DNA of 64,000 nt from Sepiola atlantica. Taxonomy: Eukaryota > Mollusca > Cephalopoda > Sepiida > Sepiolidae. Position 1 is the stretch's first letter. Each line of letters opens with the position of its first letter. The stretch spans positions 75,513,347-75,577,346 of the forward strand of contig OY744532.1 in NCBI GenBank assembly GCA_963556195.1, in the 5' to 3' direction. Position numbers and translations under genes: made by a program. The notes beneath the pieces were generated by a model that did not search any database, was not told the DNA's origin, and worked only from the letters and a program-made list of their open reading frames with translations. Of this stretch, positions 32,162-42,993 are shown piece after piece.

Positions 32162-32439
32162 TATAAAATAGAGGTTTAAGTGACGCTGTTCATAAATGTG
32201 ATGCATAGAAAAAGAAGTAAAAAACGATCAGCGTTGATAAGAAGACAGCAGCAGAGGAAGTAGTTATCACGGCTGGTTTAATATTATTAGACTTGGCTAG
32301 TATTTAAGAGAGCTGGAGTAATAAATGTTTGTAGGGAAATTCCATGTTTCTATCGTACTTCGTAGATGTATGATCAAATTGAAGTTGTTGTTTGTTTTTT
32401 TTTCGTTTCCGGTTTATTATGTCATACTAAAAAAAAGTT

Positions 32440-32530
32440 TATTTACCCATTTGGCATGATGGTTAGTGTTCACTTATTGGCCGGGAGACCCAAGTTCAAT
32501 CCTCTGTTGAGTCATACCAAAAGACTAATA
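32440..32530 (+). mobile_element. tRNA-like SINE head
   Basis: 'ggcatgatggttagtgttca' (A-box region) and 'agacccaagttcaatcctct' (B box GTTCAATCC, 32494-32502) are spaced as in a tRNA. The acceptor stem does not pair, so it is a SINE head or relic. Confidence 0.5.
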
Positions 32531-32879
32531 AAAACAATTGTACTTGATGCCCCCTTGCTAAACATTCAACATTATAAGATGAGGATCAAGGGTAAATGAA
32601 GTAATCCAAGGAAATGAGTGTCGTCTTCCCTTACATCTATGTAGTAACTAATGAAAAGGGAGCCTTCGGGTCGCCCTCAACTATGGTCAATCCATTTATT
32701 ATTTAATTTTTTTTATATATAGTTTACGGCCCATCTGTGTCGTAATTTAGAGACAAAAATTTAGAAACTTTTTATTTATGCTCACTTACGGACTTTGCGT
32801 TGCGTCAGATGTTTTATAGGTGTAGAGGGGTTTAAACAAGCCGCGCATGCGTGGTCCCCCTCTGTATGTGACTCGATGT
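32531..32879. other. No recognisable gene
   Basis: Spacer with no supported feature. Confidence 0.45.
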
Positions 32880-33455
32880 GGTGAGTGTAAAATGCAATAA
32901 ATTTGGGCATTTTTGACCCGCATTGTACCCCCTGGGGGCACGAACTAGAATTTTTCTGAGGTCAAGGATGCTCATTTTATATCCAGAACAATTGCCTCTA
33001 CATTTTGGCCAAGTTTCAGAAAAGTTGAATGGATGAATCAAACGTTATGGGAGAAAATGTCATTTTTTGCCATTTTGGGGGCTTTTGACCCCCTAGGGGC
33101 GCAAACCAGATTTTTTCCAAGGTCAGCGATACTTATTTTCTATTAGGAACAATTGCCTCCACATTTTGGCCAAGTTTCAGAGAAATTGAATGGATGGATG
33201 AAAAGTTATGCGGCAAAAAAATGTCATTTTTTTTTGCCATTTTGGGGCCTTTTGACCCCCCCCCCCCCCCCCGGGGGGGTGCTAACTAGATTTTTTATCA
33301 AAAATCGGATAATGTCACTTTCTAACCTGACCAAAGTTACAACTTCATGCAAAATTTCAGAAATTCAATGGATGGTTGCGGAGAAAAATACGGACGGACG
33401 GACAGAAATGCCTCAAAACATAGGTCTCCCGATTTTATAAATTGGGGGACCAAAA
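32880..33455 (+). repeat. ~170-bp tandem repeat, three units
   Basis: 'ttttgaccc' followed by a C-run and 'ggggg' marks unit starts near 32911, 33083 and 33250. Each unit continues 'ttgcctccacattttggcca' and 'agtttcagagaaattgaatg'. The third is partly altered and ends 'ggacggacggacagaaatgc'. Such arrays are scattered in mollusc and other invertebrate genomes. The ORFs at 32832 (minus) and 33153 (plus) lie inside it and are not coding. Confidence 0.85.
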
Positions 33456-34392
33456 AGATTATTAGACCCACTTGCATCACAACTTTTAAATGTAAAGAAA
33501 AATAATTTATGAATATAGATAGTCATTTGATGATTCCTGTTAGTGAACATCATAATGAAAGGTCGGAATTTGATTGTATTTGAGAGATAATGGCCGTAAG
33601 TTAATCTGGAACGAAAAGATAATTATTATGCAAATAATTACAAAAGATTTACAAGCGTGTGTTGCATATTCTTTCCTCTGGTTAACCTGAGACAGCTGTT
33701 GCCGACAACGACGATGACTACTATGGCCGGCTCCAGACAAACGTGGAGTCAGACGCTAAATTCTAACTTCTGAAATTTTTAAATGTCTGACCAATTCTGG
33801 CTTCAACGCTTTAAATTTTGAAAAATCGTCATTCTCTAACCTAATAAATCTTCGTCTTCCTATAATAATAATATATACATATCTATATAGATATATATCT
33901 ATATAGATATATCTGTATGTAATATTTATTCAATGGATGTGAACTCAACCAGCAGGATTAAAGATATCAAATGTGACAGATTCATTAGACAAAGTTACTG
34001 ATGGAGGATCAAAAATACTTTATAGTGTCTATAGAATGAAAATATATATGCTCTTGCACACATAATTGAGCACTCTTGTTATTTTTCCTACAACATTGAA
34101 TTCCATACACATGTATATATGTATAATAATAATGTTTTGACTTTATGGGAGGACAACACCTTTTTTTTATTTTTTTATTTTTTTTATATTGCTCCATGAT
34201 CCTCACCATATAATGCAAGGAGGCATTTAGTACCATTTTTATTTATTTATTTTTTTAGTCCTTGAAAATGTAACATTTTTTTATGAACAAAATTAAAATT
34301 TAATTTGTCAGAAAAAGCGATCCATAATTAAAAGCAGATCGACCCTGGTTTCATCTGATGAAATGTAAAAAGTTTGACTCTGACTCCACATC
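33456..34392. other. No recognisable gene; TA and GATA runs
   Basis: (TA)/(GATA)-like sequence at 33868-33915, poly(T) near 34163-34190. 'ggctccagacaaacgtggag' with 'gtcagacgct' at 33728 is a repeat scrap. Confidence 0.45.
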
Positions 34393-34710
34393 CCTGGATA
34401 TAAGAAAGATAATACTTACCTGGCACAGGTGTGTCAGGGATACGTCCTCAACATCAGTCCGACAATGACTTTGTTGCTGTCGGACTGAGGTATGGTTCTG
34501 TTCAGTCTCAGGTCGACCCTCCCAGGCTTTACCTTCTATTTGAGAAAGGGTTAGTTTATTGCTAATCGTCTGAGGTACCCTTACCAGGGAATGCTCAGGC
34601 ATTTTTTGTAGGCCAGAGCGTGCTAATCCTAGTGCACTGGCTTCGTACCTGACCTTGTGTCTAACCTCCTCCTGGAGAGGAGGTAAATAAACCTGGATAT
34701 AAAAAAAGAT
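34393..34710 (+). mobile_element. Full-length U1-snRNA-headed SINE (body A) with ~18-bp TSD
   Basis: The element occupies 34411-34691. The flanks are 'cctggatataagaaagat' (34393-34410) and 'cctggatataaaaaaagat' (34692-34710), a near-perfect TSD. The first bases, 'aatacttacctggca', are the U1 snRNA 5' end, including the ACUUACCUG stretch that pairs with 5' splice sites. After about 15-30 nt it leaves U1 for 'gtccgacaatgactttgttg', then the same body as the U2-headed copies ('accctcccaggctttacc', 'ggttagtttattgctaat', 'acccttaccagggaatgctc', 'gaccttgtgtctaacc'), ending 'gagaggaggtaaataa'. There is no Sm site, so it is not a U1 gene. The element start coincides with U1 +1, as expected if a U1 transcript 5' end was fused to a SINE. 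Confidence 0.93.
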
Positions 34711-35249
34711 CAGAATGAAGATATATCACATTCACAATTCTTTGTGTTTGGTGTGATTTCTTTGCAAAACGTTCGGTGATGACGTGCTTCTTCTGAAACA
34801 AGGTCAGCGACATGACCTATTCTGTCTTTAACAGTGGATGCCCAGCCATCATTTTTTCGGACTTTCTCACAAACTTTTAATACTCTGTCCTTAAACTCAA
34901 TAGTTTCTACATGGGAAACATCAACACCTCTTCTTTCTATCAGATGTTGCTCCAGAACCACAAAAAAAGACAATGTTCCTTAAAGTTAAACACACACAAA
35001 GAGCGGATTGCATGGCATAGCATTTCATCATGGATGGATCTGTTTTTTATGGTCAATTTCTATGTATTTGGGGTTGATCCAACGCTGTCTGCATCTCTTG
35101 TGAAGACGTTGACCAATCTGAATTATGATCTTCTCTCCACGTTGTTCAGAAGCTCTGTTAATGGAATCGATACCCTTCTTACTGACGATGAATGTTTCTT
35201 CATTACTGGAAAGTTCATTGTTGCAAATAGCACACTTGTCAGCATCCAT
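34710..35249 (-). pseudogene. Broken zinc-binding, transposon-associated protein fragment
   Basis: Minus strand. The first open segment (35249-35028) is 'CAICNNELSSNEETFIVSKK', then 'SINRASEQRGEK', 'HKRCRQRWINPKYI' and a stop. Its C-x2-C...H-x2-C pattern is the N-terminal module of a protein family that is multicopy in cnidarians and cephalopods. Near 34985-34960 a frameshift at a T7 run splits a 'HCLFCG' motif. The second segment (34973-34710) holds 'EFKDRVLKVCEKV', 'WASTVKDRIGHVADLVSEEA' and 'RHHRTFC', which normally follow. At least one stop and one frameshift make it a pseudogene. Its function is unknown; an association with transposons is recalled, not shown. The U1-headed SINE ends exactly where this segment's reading frame ends. 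Confidence 0.65.
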
Positions 35250-35820
35250 AATTATCGGTACTTCACTTTGGCCAACCTGAAATTAGAATATGACAGAATA
35301 TTAAGCTCCTGCAGTAATACATCAAAAGAGACAAAAATAAGGCATAAGAAGTTATAATTATATTTAACTTTATGAAAACTGTTGGTTTTATCCAATTTCA
35401 CATGCTACATTTGGTATTTTTGAAGATGAATTTACAGAAATTGAGTTGAGAGAGAGGCTAGAATCGGCGGCAATCTTTAAAGATGGCGTCCCTTAACCCC
35501 TTTCCGCAAGGCTAATTTTGGTAAACTTTTTTTATCTGAAAGAGGTTATTCATGCCCAATATCCAAGTTAAAAACCTTTGTTAGCAATTTGTTTGTGGTT
35601 CAGCCAAAAAATCAGCTAGATTGACTGTACTATTATGGGAACCTGTATTTATCATTCCATAGATTACGCGACTTTTGTTTATATCTCAAAATCTCATGCC
35701 CGTTTGGTAGTTTCGATTGTCTTATGACATATCAACACTTTTGTGGGTCACTTAATACAGAAAGACGCTAGAGATATTGTAAAATGATTCATGAATTTGT
35801 TTGGTTTGTCTGTTTTCTCG
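35250..35820. other. No recognisable gene
   Basis: AT-rich spacer. 'gattcatgaatttgtttggt' near 35785 also occurs near 18990. Confidence 0.45.
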
Positions 35821-35910
35821 TGGGTTGATGCTGGATGATTGGCTTAATGGTTACTGTTACAGACTAAGAAATCGAATCAGATGTATTGTTGGGAAAGGTA
35901 TGAACCCCCA
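35821..35910 (+). mobile_element. tRNA-like SINE, truncated copy
   Basis: 'gattggcttaatggttactg' (A-box region) and 'gggaaaggtatgaaccccca' match the copy at 45040, with the B-box segment partly deleted. Confidence 0.6.
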
Positions 35911-36104
35911 CTTTCAAAGCAATCAAAAGCATATTTCTATAGTAAAGATTGCTTGAAAATGGAGATGACACAATTGAAGTTATGGGCTTAGAATATTTTT
36001 AATCTTTTGGAAAAACTTGGTGAAATTCTTGTAGGTTTTTCATATGATTCCTTGACTTTGAGTTTCATGTTTCATATTATCAAACAATTCTCACGACCTC
36101 ACCT
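35911..36104. other. No recognisable gene
   Basis: Short spacer between SINE copies. Confidence 0.4.
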
Positions 36105-36260
36105 TCTGACTGGAATTAAGGTGTATTATTTGTTCTGTCCTCAGTTAGAGGAGGAGAGATCCTTCTAGACTGAAACAATTTTTTTTTTTTTTTTTCGTCT
36201 CAATCCAGAGTGCCCCCTTTTTTTGAGAGCTGGATTTTTTTCTCACTGTACTACATAGAC
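36105..36260 (+). mobile_element. U2-headed SINE, body B, diverged
   Basis: Head 'ggaattaaggtgtattattt' followed by 'gttctgtcc' is a decayed U2 5' end. Body 'gaggaggagagatccttcta', 'gtctcaatccagagtgcccc' and 'gagagctggatttttttc' follows. Confidence 0.75.
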
Positions 36261-37443
36261 TGTATGCAATGGCGTCAAAATATCAACAGCAGCTGTGTGT
36301 GACATTAATATGTATATTGATGTGTGTGTGTGTGTGTTTTTTCATATGTATGTGTAAGCTGTAAATTTATTGCTTCAATCATCATTTGCAACAAACTGAC
36401 TCTGATTTTGGTGGCAATATATTTTCTTTCTTGTTGACAAGTTTGTATGCTGCATCCAGGTGTGCTTGCAATGTGCAGCGGTGCACAGTTGGAGCATATC
36501 ATTGAACCAAGATAAAAACAAAGACTGTTGGACATTCATGACTAACTTGGTGGACAAGTCAGGCATCGACTGAAGTATATTTGTACCAAATATTAACGAG
36601 ATTTCAACTGCTTGCATGAGAAGCCACCACCCGGAAAATCTACTGAGCTCAAAGCATTAGTCCCCATAGTGCTACACATATAGATGGTGTGTGTGTGTAG
36701 GGAGGTGTGGGGGGTTGTGGGTACAAGTGCTTAATCACTCAGAAAAATATCAAATATGGACAAGGATTTGGCATCCACACAGCATCTCGGCAAGAATAAA
36801 GAAAGGGAAAGACTTTTTTTTAAAAAAGGAGGAAAATGAAGAAAAAGTGAGAGCAGGAATAATAATGTGTGAGCGGAGGCTAAGAATTGGCTATTTCTAT
36901 ATAAAGTTAGGCATGTGTATATGTTTGTATATTTGCATGTACAAGATTCCTTCCTAAACTAATTAACCGATCATTATGAATTTTGGAACACAACTGCTAG
37001 GCATACGGGTGGGTAATGTGGGCTGTATTTAGGCTAATTTAGTTTTTAGTTTTTTTGTGGAATTTTAACAAAAGGTATTAGATATCAATTAATAAATATT
37101 CAGTTTTTTGGGAAGGTTTTAGGGGGCTTAATATGAACACAACTTCCCATTTGCAAATTCAAATATTTCAGATTTGCATTTAATCTGATCTGTTGTCATT
37201 AGATACCAATTAAGCAAGATTCCTTGAATTTCAATTTCTTAAGACAGCTTAAGCCTTAAATTTTAGACATTTTCTAGATTCGAAATCATGTAATGGATTT
37301 TGATCAGAATTGGAATAAGGATTCTAGACATGAGATTTAGTATCATTATATCTTGATTTTCATCTTTGTAAAGGGACTCTTCTGTATGAGGTAATTTTAC
37401 CCGTCTTCGGATGGGTATTCTTCTAGTTGCATATATAAATAAA
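36261..37443. other. No recognisable gene
   Basis: (TG)n at 36320-36338. ORFs at 36305-36617 (minus, two frames) and 36691-36957 show no family likeness. The 36680-36722 stretch is GT-rich. Confidence 0.45.
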
Positions 37444-37779
37444 AAGTTAATTTTCTCGGCCTTTTGGCTGAGATCAAAGTGTAGTTTCTGTTCCTAGACC
37501 GGTACCGTCTTGGCTTTTTGGGCCTTGATTCCGCTGGTCTAATGGATTGTCCTGTGCAGTTCTAAGAGGTCCACCCTCCCAGGCTTTGCCTTCTCACCCT
37601 TTGAGACGGGGTTAGTTTATTGCTAATAACCTGAGGTGCCCCTACCGGAGAATGCTGACAGGGCTGCCCAGGCATTTTTTGTAAGCCAGAGTGCTCCTCC
37701 TCTAGGTTGCTGGCTTTTCAATCTCACTTTCTGACCTTGTGTCACATCTTACCGCTGTGGGAGGGAGATAAGTTAACTT
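37444..37779 (+). mobile_element. U2-snRNA-headed SINE (body A), second full copy
   Basis: 'ctcggccttttggctgagat' then 'caaagtgtagtttctgttc' (37454-37493) is closer to canonical U2 than the copy at 17604. The body contains 'ggattgtcctgtgcagttct', 'accctcccaggctttgcc', 'ggttagtttattgctaataa' and 'cctgaggtgcccctaccgg'. It ends 'gggagggagataag'. Flanks 'aagttaattt' (37444-37453) and 'aagttaactt' (37770-37779) form a ~10-bp TSD with one mismatch. A second 'cttggctttttgggccttga' at 37509 may be a decayed repeat of the head. Confidence 0.88.
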
Positions 37780-38095
37780 GATAATTAGAATAATTTCAGA
37801 ATGGGTACTGATGTTTTGTTTTTTTTCTCTCTTCAGTGTATCCCTAGATTAGCTTGAAACCATAGGTGTCTTAGACGTCTAAGTTAATTGAGATTCAAAA
37901 TATTTCATTCCAATGGTGTTTTTTAATTAACTCATTAGCATGTCAATTAATCGTCTTCCTGACGAGGTTAATTATATCTTCTCAACAAAAGAAATGCAAT
38001 TAATACAGTCTTATACAGAACTGTGTTTTGATAAGTCGTCCTCGGCAATTATCTCCTTACCACGTAATGGAGGATTTTTATTATTTATTTATCCA
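37780..38095. other. No recognisable gene
   Basis: A 71-codon ORF (37940-38155) overlaps the tandem duplication that follows and has no family likeness. Confidence 0.4.
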
Positions 38096-38251
38096 CTAAT
38101 CAAAAATTATGGCTTGTCTGGCATTTTTCAGGTTGTTTTTAGCCTAAGTAAGTAAAGTTTTCTGTAGTAGTCCCTAATCAAAAATTATGGCTTGTCTGGC
38201 ATTTTCCAGGTTGTTTTTAGCCTAAGTAAGTAAAGTTTTCTGTAGTAGCCC
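38096..38251. repeat. 78-bp tandem duplication
   Basis: Two copies of a 78-bp unit beginning 'ctaatcaaaaattatggctt' that differ by a single base ('tttttcagg' against 'tttccagg'). Recent duplication. Confidence 0.95.
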
Positions 38252-38384
38252 CGTTTAGGTCTGCTGCATATCCCTAGTCTTATAGCATTAAGTGCAACAG
38301 ATGGCCTGAACTACTCCCGTAACAGAACGCTAATCTGTCACCAGTTACACTTTCCAGCAAATAATACACCTAAATGGGTTGTTT

Positions 38385-38475
38385 GGTTATGGCACCTACT
38401 CCTGTCTGGGTGCGGCAATTCACCCTTGGCGAGTTGAGTCGGCTTTCTCCAAAAGAGGGAGTTTCTAGGGAATAT
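38385..38475 (-). pseudogene. RTE-like LINE 3' scrap
   Basis: 'attcacccttggcgagttga' and 'gtcggctttctccaaa' match the 3' region of the minus-strand RTE tail at 28810-28860. Confidence 0.45.
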
Positions 38476-40085
38476 TAAATTCACAGTTCTATGTGTATCA
38501 TGGTTAGGGAAATAATTTTAACGATGTTAGATTTTACAGTTATTTTTCGCAGGGAGGTGTCGTAATCCTCCTACATAAAACGCCTGCTATTCCTCAAATA
38601 GTCACCCATCTGGTACTGTCCAGGCTCAACGTTGCTTTGGTGATCTAACGAGAACTGGTGTGTCAATGTTTTTATCCCGTATCACTATCGTCTCTAACAA
38701 GTTGACATATTTTTCTGACTTTACGGTGGATTCGACCTCTTGTGGTTAATACCAACAAAATGAAGAAGAAAAATAAAAAAGAATAAGTTTTGCTTCTGAG
38801 AAAGATGTATTCATCGAAAGTCTTAGAAAAAAAAAAAAATTATTTTATCATTTTAAATTGCATCAGTTTTTGGGTTTTTCAAAATTCAATGAGAATACTT
38901 TAATATTTTTTCTGTTGGGTCATCAAGGACGAAATTAGTTCGTGAGTTAGGAGGTCAGAAAAAATTATTTATTTCATTCTTACTGGAAGTTGTTCCAAAA
39001 GCAACACAGAAACTAGGTCAGTCATCTGCTGATTACTTTTTCCTCCTTGCTTTTTTTTTCTATTTTTCTATTATATTGAATCAGTTGCAAAAGTTTGGGC
39101 ATGAATGAGAGAGGGAAAGGTGTGTTCAAAAAGTAACGTGACTGAGGCCATTTTAAAAGAAAGATGTCACACACACTTGTCTTTTCTTATTAAGCTATTC
39201 TATTTTATTATCCATAACCCTGGGCAATACCAGGTAACCCTGCAAGTTTGTAATTAGCTTTGATATTGTTTCTATGTTACTTACTTTGATCTACGCCCCC
39301 TGCAGTGTAAATCTGAACCACCAAATCAATGTCTGTTTAATTCTTAAATCACCAGCAAAATGATTTTCATGAATAAATGCTTTTAGTGAAAAGGACAAGG
39401 GTATGACATTGAAACTGCTGATTTAGTATCATTAAACTGGGTTAATGTTCAGGAGAGCTGGAGAAACATGAGATTATAGATTGCTAGCAGTATTCGCTTG
39501 GCGTTGCCCGTGTGGAGATATATTCCTGATTGGAAATAATTTAAAATATAGTCATAGTTACAATTTTTTGCATTGAAAGAAAAGTTAGAAATAACATTTC
39601 CAATATGAGGTCAAGTAATAAACAAAACTGCTAGCGCGCTGGTGTTTTCTTTAAAAAAAAAAAATCTACTTGTTGACCTGCATTTCTTACAGACAGCTGG
39701 AAAATGGAAAATGGTTTAAACGAATTCGTTTTGATTTTAATTATTGTAAATCTTAAAAATATGAATGAAGATAATTATTTAAATGTTTAGATACATTCTT
39801 CAGAGATATTTTTTGTTTTAATTATATTTTTGTTTTATAAAATAAAGAAAATCTATTGAAACAAAAATGAATTTTATTTCTTTTACGTTCTAATATATTT
39901 CAGTTATTTTATGGAACCTAACTGATAATTACCCCCAGTGACCCCCAGATGGAATCGAAGGAAAATTTCAATCGTGTCTTTAGATTCTGTAAGAAATTTA
40001 ACTCTTACTGAACCTTATTTGAATGTTTTAACTGTCAACATATCAATTTCTATAAAACACAAACAAGATTATGGTCTTCCATAAA
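38476..40085. other. No recognisable gene
   Basis: AT-rich. 'cgcttggcgttgcccgtgtg' at 39495 is the R1-type opening motif without the rest. 'gtgttcaaaaagtaacgtga' at 39121 resembles a mariner-type end. Confidence 0.45.
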
Positions 40086-40364
40086 TGTCAGGTTGTTCAG
40101 AAAATACTGGCCGATTTTTTGACTCGTTTTTAAAATGTTCATTTAGTTTGCTATTTTTGCAGTGTTTTATTCGGAATTATACATGATTAATAATTGTGTT
40201 GTCTTTAATAAGTTTCCAATTTCTTTGAGGATACAATTTTGAATCACATAAGCCCTGAATAACAAAGACGAAATAAAAGAAATGCGTATACTTTCTGGCA
40301 CGAGTTTAAACTCTGTTATAATGCTTTCGCAAACAGCCGCCAATGCCAACAGCAACTTATTTCA

Positions 40365-40610
40365 TCGTTGCAATTGGATACTTGAAGATGAAGGAAGAGG
40401 ACAGCCTTATATTCTTGACAATAAACGTTGGAAAGCAATTATTGAACAAAACCTACGTTTCAAAGTGCCAATGTCTAAGCTATTAGAAGTCCATGTTTCA
40501 ACAGTATCCGACCATCCATCGGAAGCAAATTGGTCAGGTAAAAAACTCAATAAATATATTCTGCATTAGCTCAATGAATACATTCGTTTCTGAAATAGGT
40601 TATTGTTTTT
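40365..40610 (+). pseudogene. mariner transposase N-terminal fragment
   Basis: 'CNWILEDEGRGQPYILDNKR' (40368) then 'WKAIIEQNLRFKVPMSKLLE', 'VHVSTVSDHPSEANWSGK' and 'KLNKYILH', followed after a stop by 'LNEYIRF'. This matches the linker and second helix-turn-helix of mariner transposases, ending at the 'WVPHEL' region. The catalytic domain is absent. 'caggttgttcagaaaatact' at 40089 may be the element's 5' end. Inactive. Confidence 0.75.
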
Positions 40611-40629
40611 GGTGGTCGGGTGTGTGTGT

Positions 40630-40830
40630 GTGGGGGGGGTAACAGATAACACACATCCTGATTGAGGGTAAGCGAGGAAAAGGCAGGCTGAGACAGACTT
40701 GGAATGATTCAGTAGTCAAAGATGACCTCAAGCAATGGCACATCAAAACCAACGTAACTGAAGGTTTGATGGAGAAAATCACTACATGCCACCATGACCA
40801 AAACGTGCAACCCACATCTGATGTGGAAGG
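40630..40830 (+). pseudogene. LINE pol tail fragment
   Basis: 'ILIEGKRGKGRLRQTWNDSV' (40657) then 'VKDDLKQWHIKT' resembles the 'GKR.RGRP...W.D' block near the C-terminus of many LINE RTs. No further blocks are readable. 40612-40640 is a (TG)n-G8 run. Confidence 0.55.
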
Positions 40831-40921
40831 AACATGCTAATATTAACCCTGTGTCCTCGTTTGAGAACATCCCAGATAGGGGTCTATATTTCTTTTGTTA
40901 CTTCGTTGGTTTGTTTTGTAT

Positions 40922-41378
40922 GATTTGTTTTGTGCGACTTGTTTTGTGCGACTTGTTTTGTGCGACTTGTTTTGTGCGACTTGTTTTGTGCGACTTGTTT
41001 TGTGCGACTTGTTTTGTGCGACTTGTTTTGTACGACTTGTTTTGTACGACTGGTTTTGTACGACTGGTTTTGTACGACTGGTTTTGTACGACTGGTTTTG
41101 TACGACTGGTTTTGTACGACTTGTTTTGTACGACTTGTTTTGTACGACTGGTTTTGTACGACTGGTTTTGTACGACTGGTTTTGTACGACTGGTTTTGTA
41201 CGACTGGTTTTGTACGACTGGTTTTGTACGACTGGTTTTGTACGACTGGTTTTGTACGACTGGTTTTGTACGACTTGTTTTGTACGACTTGTTTTGTACG
41301 ACTTGTTTTGTACGACTTGTTTTGTACGACTTGTTTTGTACGACTTGTTTTGTACGACTTGTTTTGTACGACTTGTTT
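40922..41378. repeat. 15-bp tandem repeat, ~30 copies
   Basis: Unit 'ttgttttgtgcgact' and variants. The first ~7 units have 'gtgcgact', later ones 'gtacgact'. 'ctggt' and 'cttgt' variants are grouped in runs, with 'tggt' mostly at 41050-41270. Because 15 is a multiple of three, long ORFs appear on both strands (for example 40794-41381 plus and 40884-41468 minus). None is credible. Confidence 0.95.
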
Positions 41379-41689
41379 TAGTAATGCAAACTGCATCGAG
41401 TTGTGATGCCCCAATTTGGGAGCTTTGGAGGGGGGAGTCGCCGCTCCTTTGGCTACCACTATGCTCAAGTCCTCTCTGACACTGAGTGGTAGTACCCGTC
41501 AGGACTCCATTGATGTGTTAAATAGAACAAATCATTTACAGACTTATTGTTTATGAAATATATGCATACAAAACAAATTAATCTACAAACCAATTGCATA
41601 CAAAACATGTACGATTTGGGCATAAAATGACCCAATGAGTGTTGACATAAAATCAAACAATCAACAGAATTGTTTTTTTTTTCTTTCTT
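41379..41689. other. No recognisable gene
   Basis: A GC-richer patch at 41395-41490 has no recognised match. The rest is AT-rich. Confidence 0.4.
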
Positions 41690-41960
41690 TACTTATGGGT
41701 CACCACTTATCAAGGCCTGGGGGCCACTCAAGGATAAGGGTTAAAGAGATTGTTAGTTGTACAATGATTGCCACCACGGAAGGGTTAGAAACAATGGGTG
41801 GATGGACAGAAGATTATTTAAGAGACATTGATTATTGAAGAGAACGGCTCAACCAGTATTTCTTTACATTAGATTCGGAGACGACCATGCTGTAGTCAGT
41901 TGGGAAGCAGACTCGTGGTATCTTGTTCCACAGATGGGATGTTCTAGAAAAGAAACTTTG
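41690..41960 (-). pseudogene. CR1/Jockey-like LINE pol tail
   Basis: The minus strand aligns with 24465-24665. With one frameshift it gives 'LWNKIPRVCFPTDYSMVV'. The 3' UTR part shares 'caacc/caagaa...ttaagagga' type sequence with the other copy. Confidence 0.75.
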
Positions 41961-42993
41961 TCATGAAAGTTCTGTTTGCACTATTATTCATTATTCGTTG
42001 TTTAATAAATTATGAATGTTCTTGCGAAGACTGTATGTTATGAGTTGCAGTATACCATACAATACTATTTTCAATCATTTGTTTGGTACGATAGGAAATA
42101 TATAAGACCTTGTTATTCCACTATCCTCAATTAAATTTAAGTACATCTGGTATTTTTTTACATAGTACTACCCAGAGAAATGGTAAAAAGGAAACAATTG
42201 ACATTATGCAGCAAAAGTTATTTTCTTTTTAAATAAAGAATTTTTGAAATAGATTTCAGTTCATTATGGTCTTTAGTTGTGAATGCGATGGATTGAATGG
42301 ACGCTCCTTAAGAATTTGCGGTCTTGTTTTCTTTAGTAATCACCCGTCATATCCACTGTTAATCTGTCCGCTCCTCGCTCCTCTCATGTATTACATAACT
42401 GGTTATGAAGCAAATCTTTCTTTCTAATCATCGGATGCGGCAATTAGCAGTTATCGTAATTATTATGTACATAATCCTATCGGCAGATGTACAAATATTG
42501 AAATAACGATTTGTTTGCATTCGTTATTTAGAGAGAGGATTCCTTTTGCTACCTGTCAAAGATTTTTTTTTTTTAAACCGGATTAATCTGGTAGCCATCT
42601 TAAATTTTTTTTTTTTTATCCATTGACCTCCTCTTCAGACTCTAATCGGTGTTCAAATGTGTTCTCTTTGTTTTTTGAGTTTGGAGGTTAAATCACTTCA
42701 GTGCATATGACAAGTTGTATGATGACAAAAAAAAAACTATAAAAAAAACAACGTGATGCCCCTCTGTTTTACCTAAGCCTCTCTTCCTTGTTCTTGAAGA
42801 TTCAACACAGCATGCTCACTTGTCAATCAAGACGAGAAGTTAAATCTTGAACCCGAGTTTATCGGTTTTTCTTTTTGTAACTTACTTTGAAGACAACGGG
42901 CATATTTTTTCAAGCCTCTGTGAATTTAACGTTTCCGTTTATTTTTAGTGAACGGAATATAAATAATTCGATTTTTAGAAAAACCTGAGGGTC
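41961..42993. other. No recognisable gene
   Basis: AT-rich spacer with several T-runs. Confidence 0.45.

Noticed and set aside
34411..34440. A true U1 snRNA gene
   Set aside because: Only the first ~15-30 nt match U1, then SINE body; TSD present.
40794..41479. About 195-codon ORFs on both strands
   Set aside because: Caused by a 15-bp tandem repeat; open in several frames on both strands.
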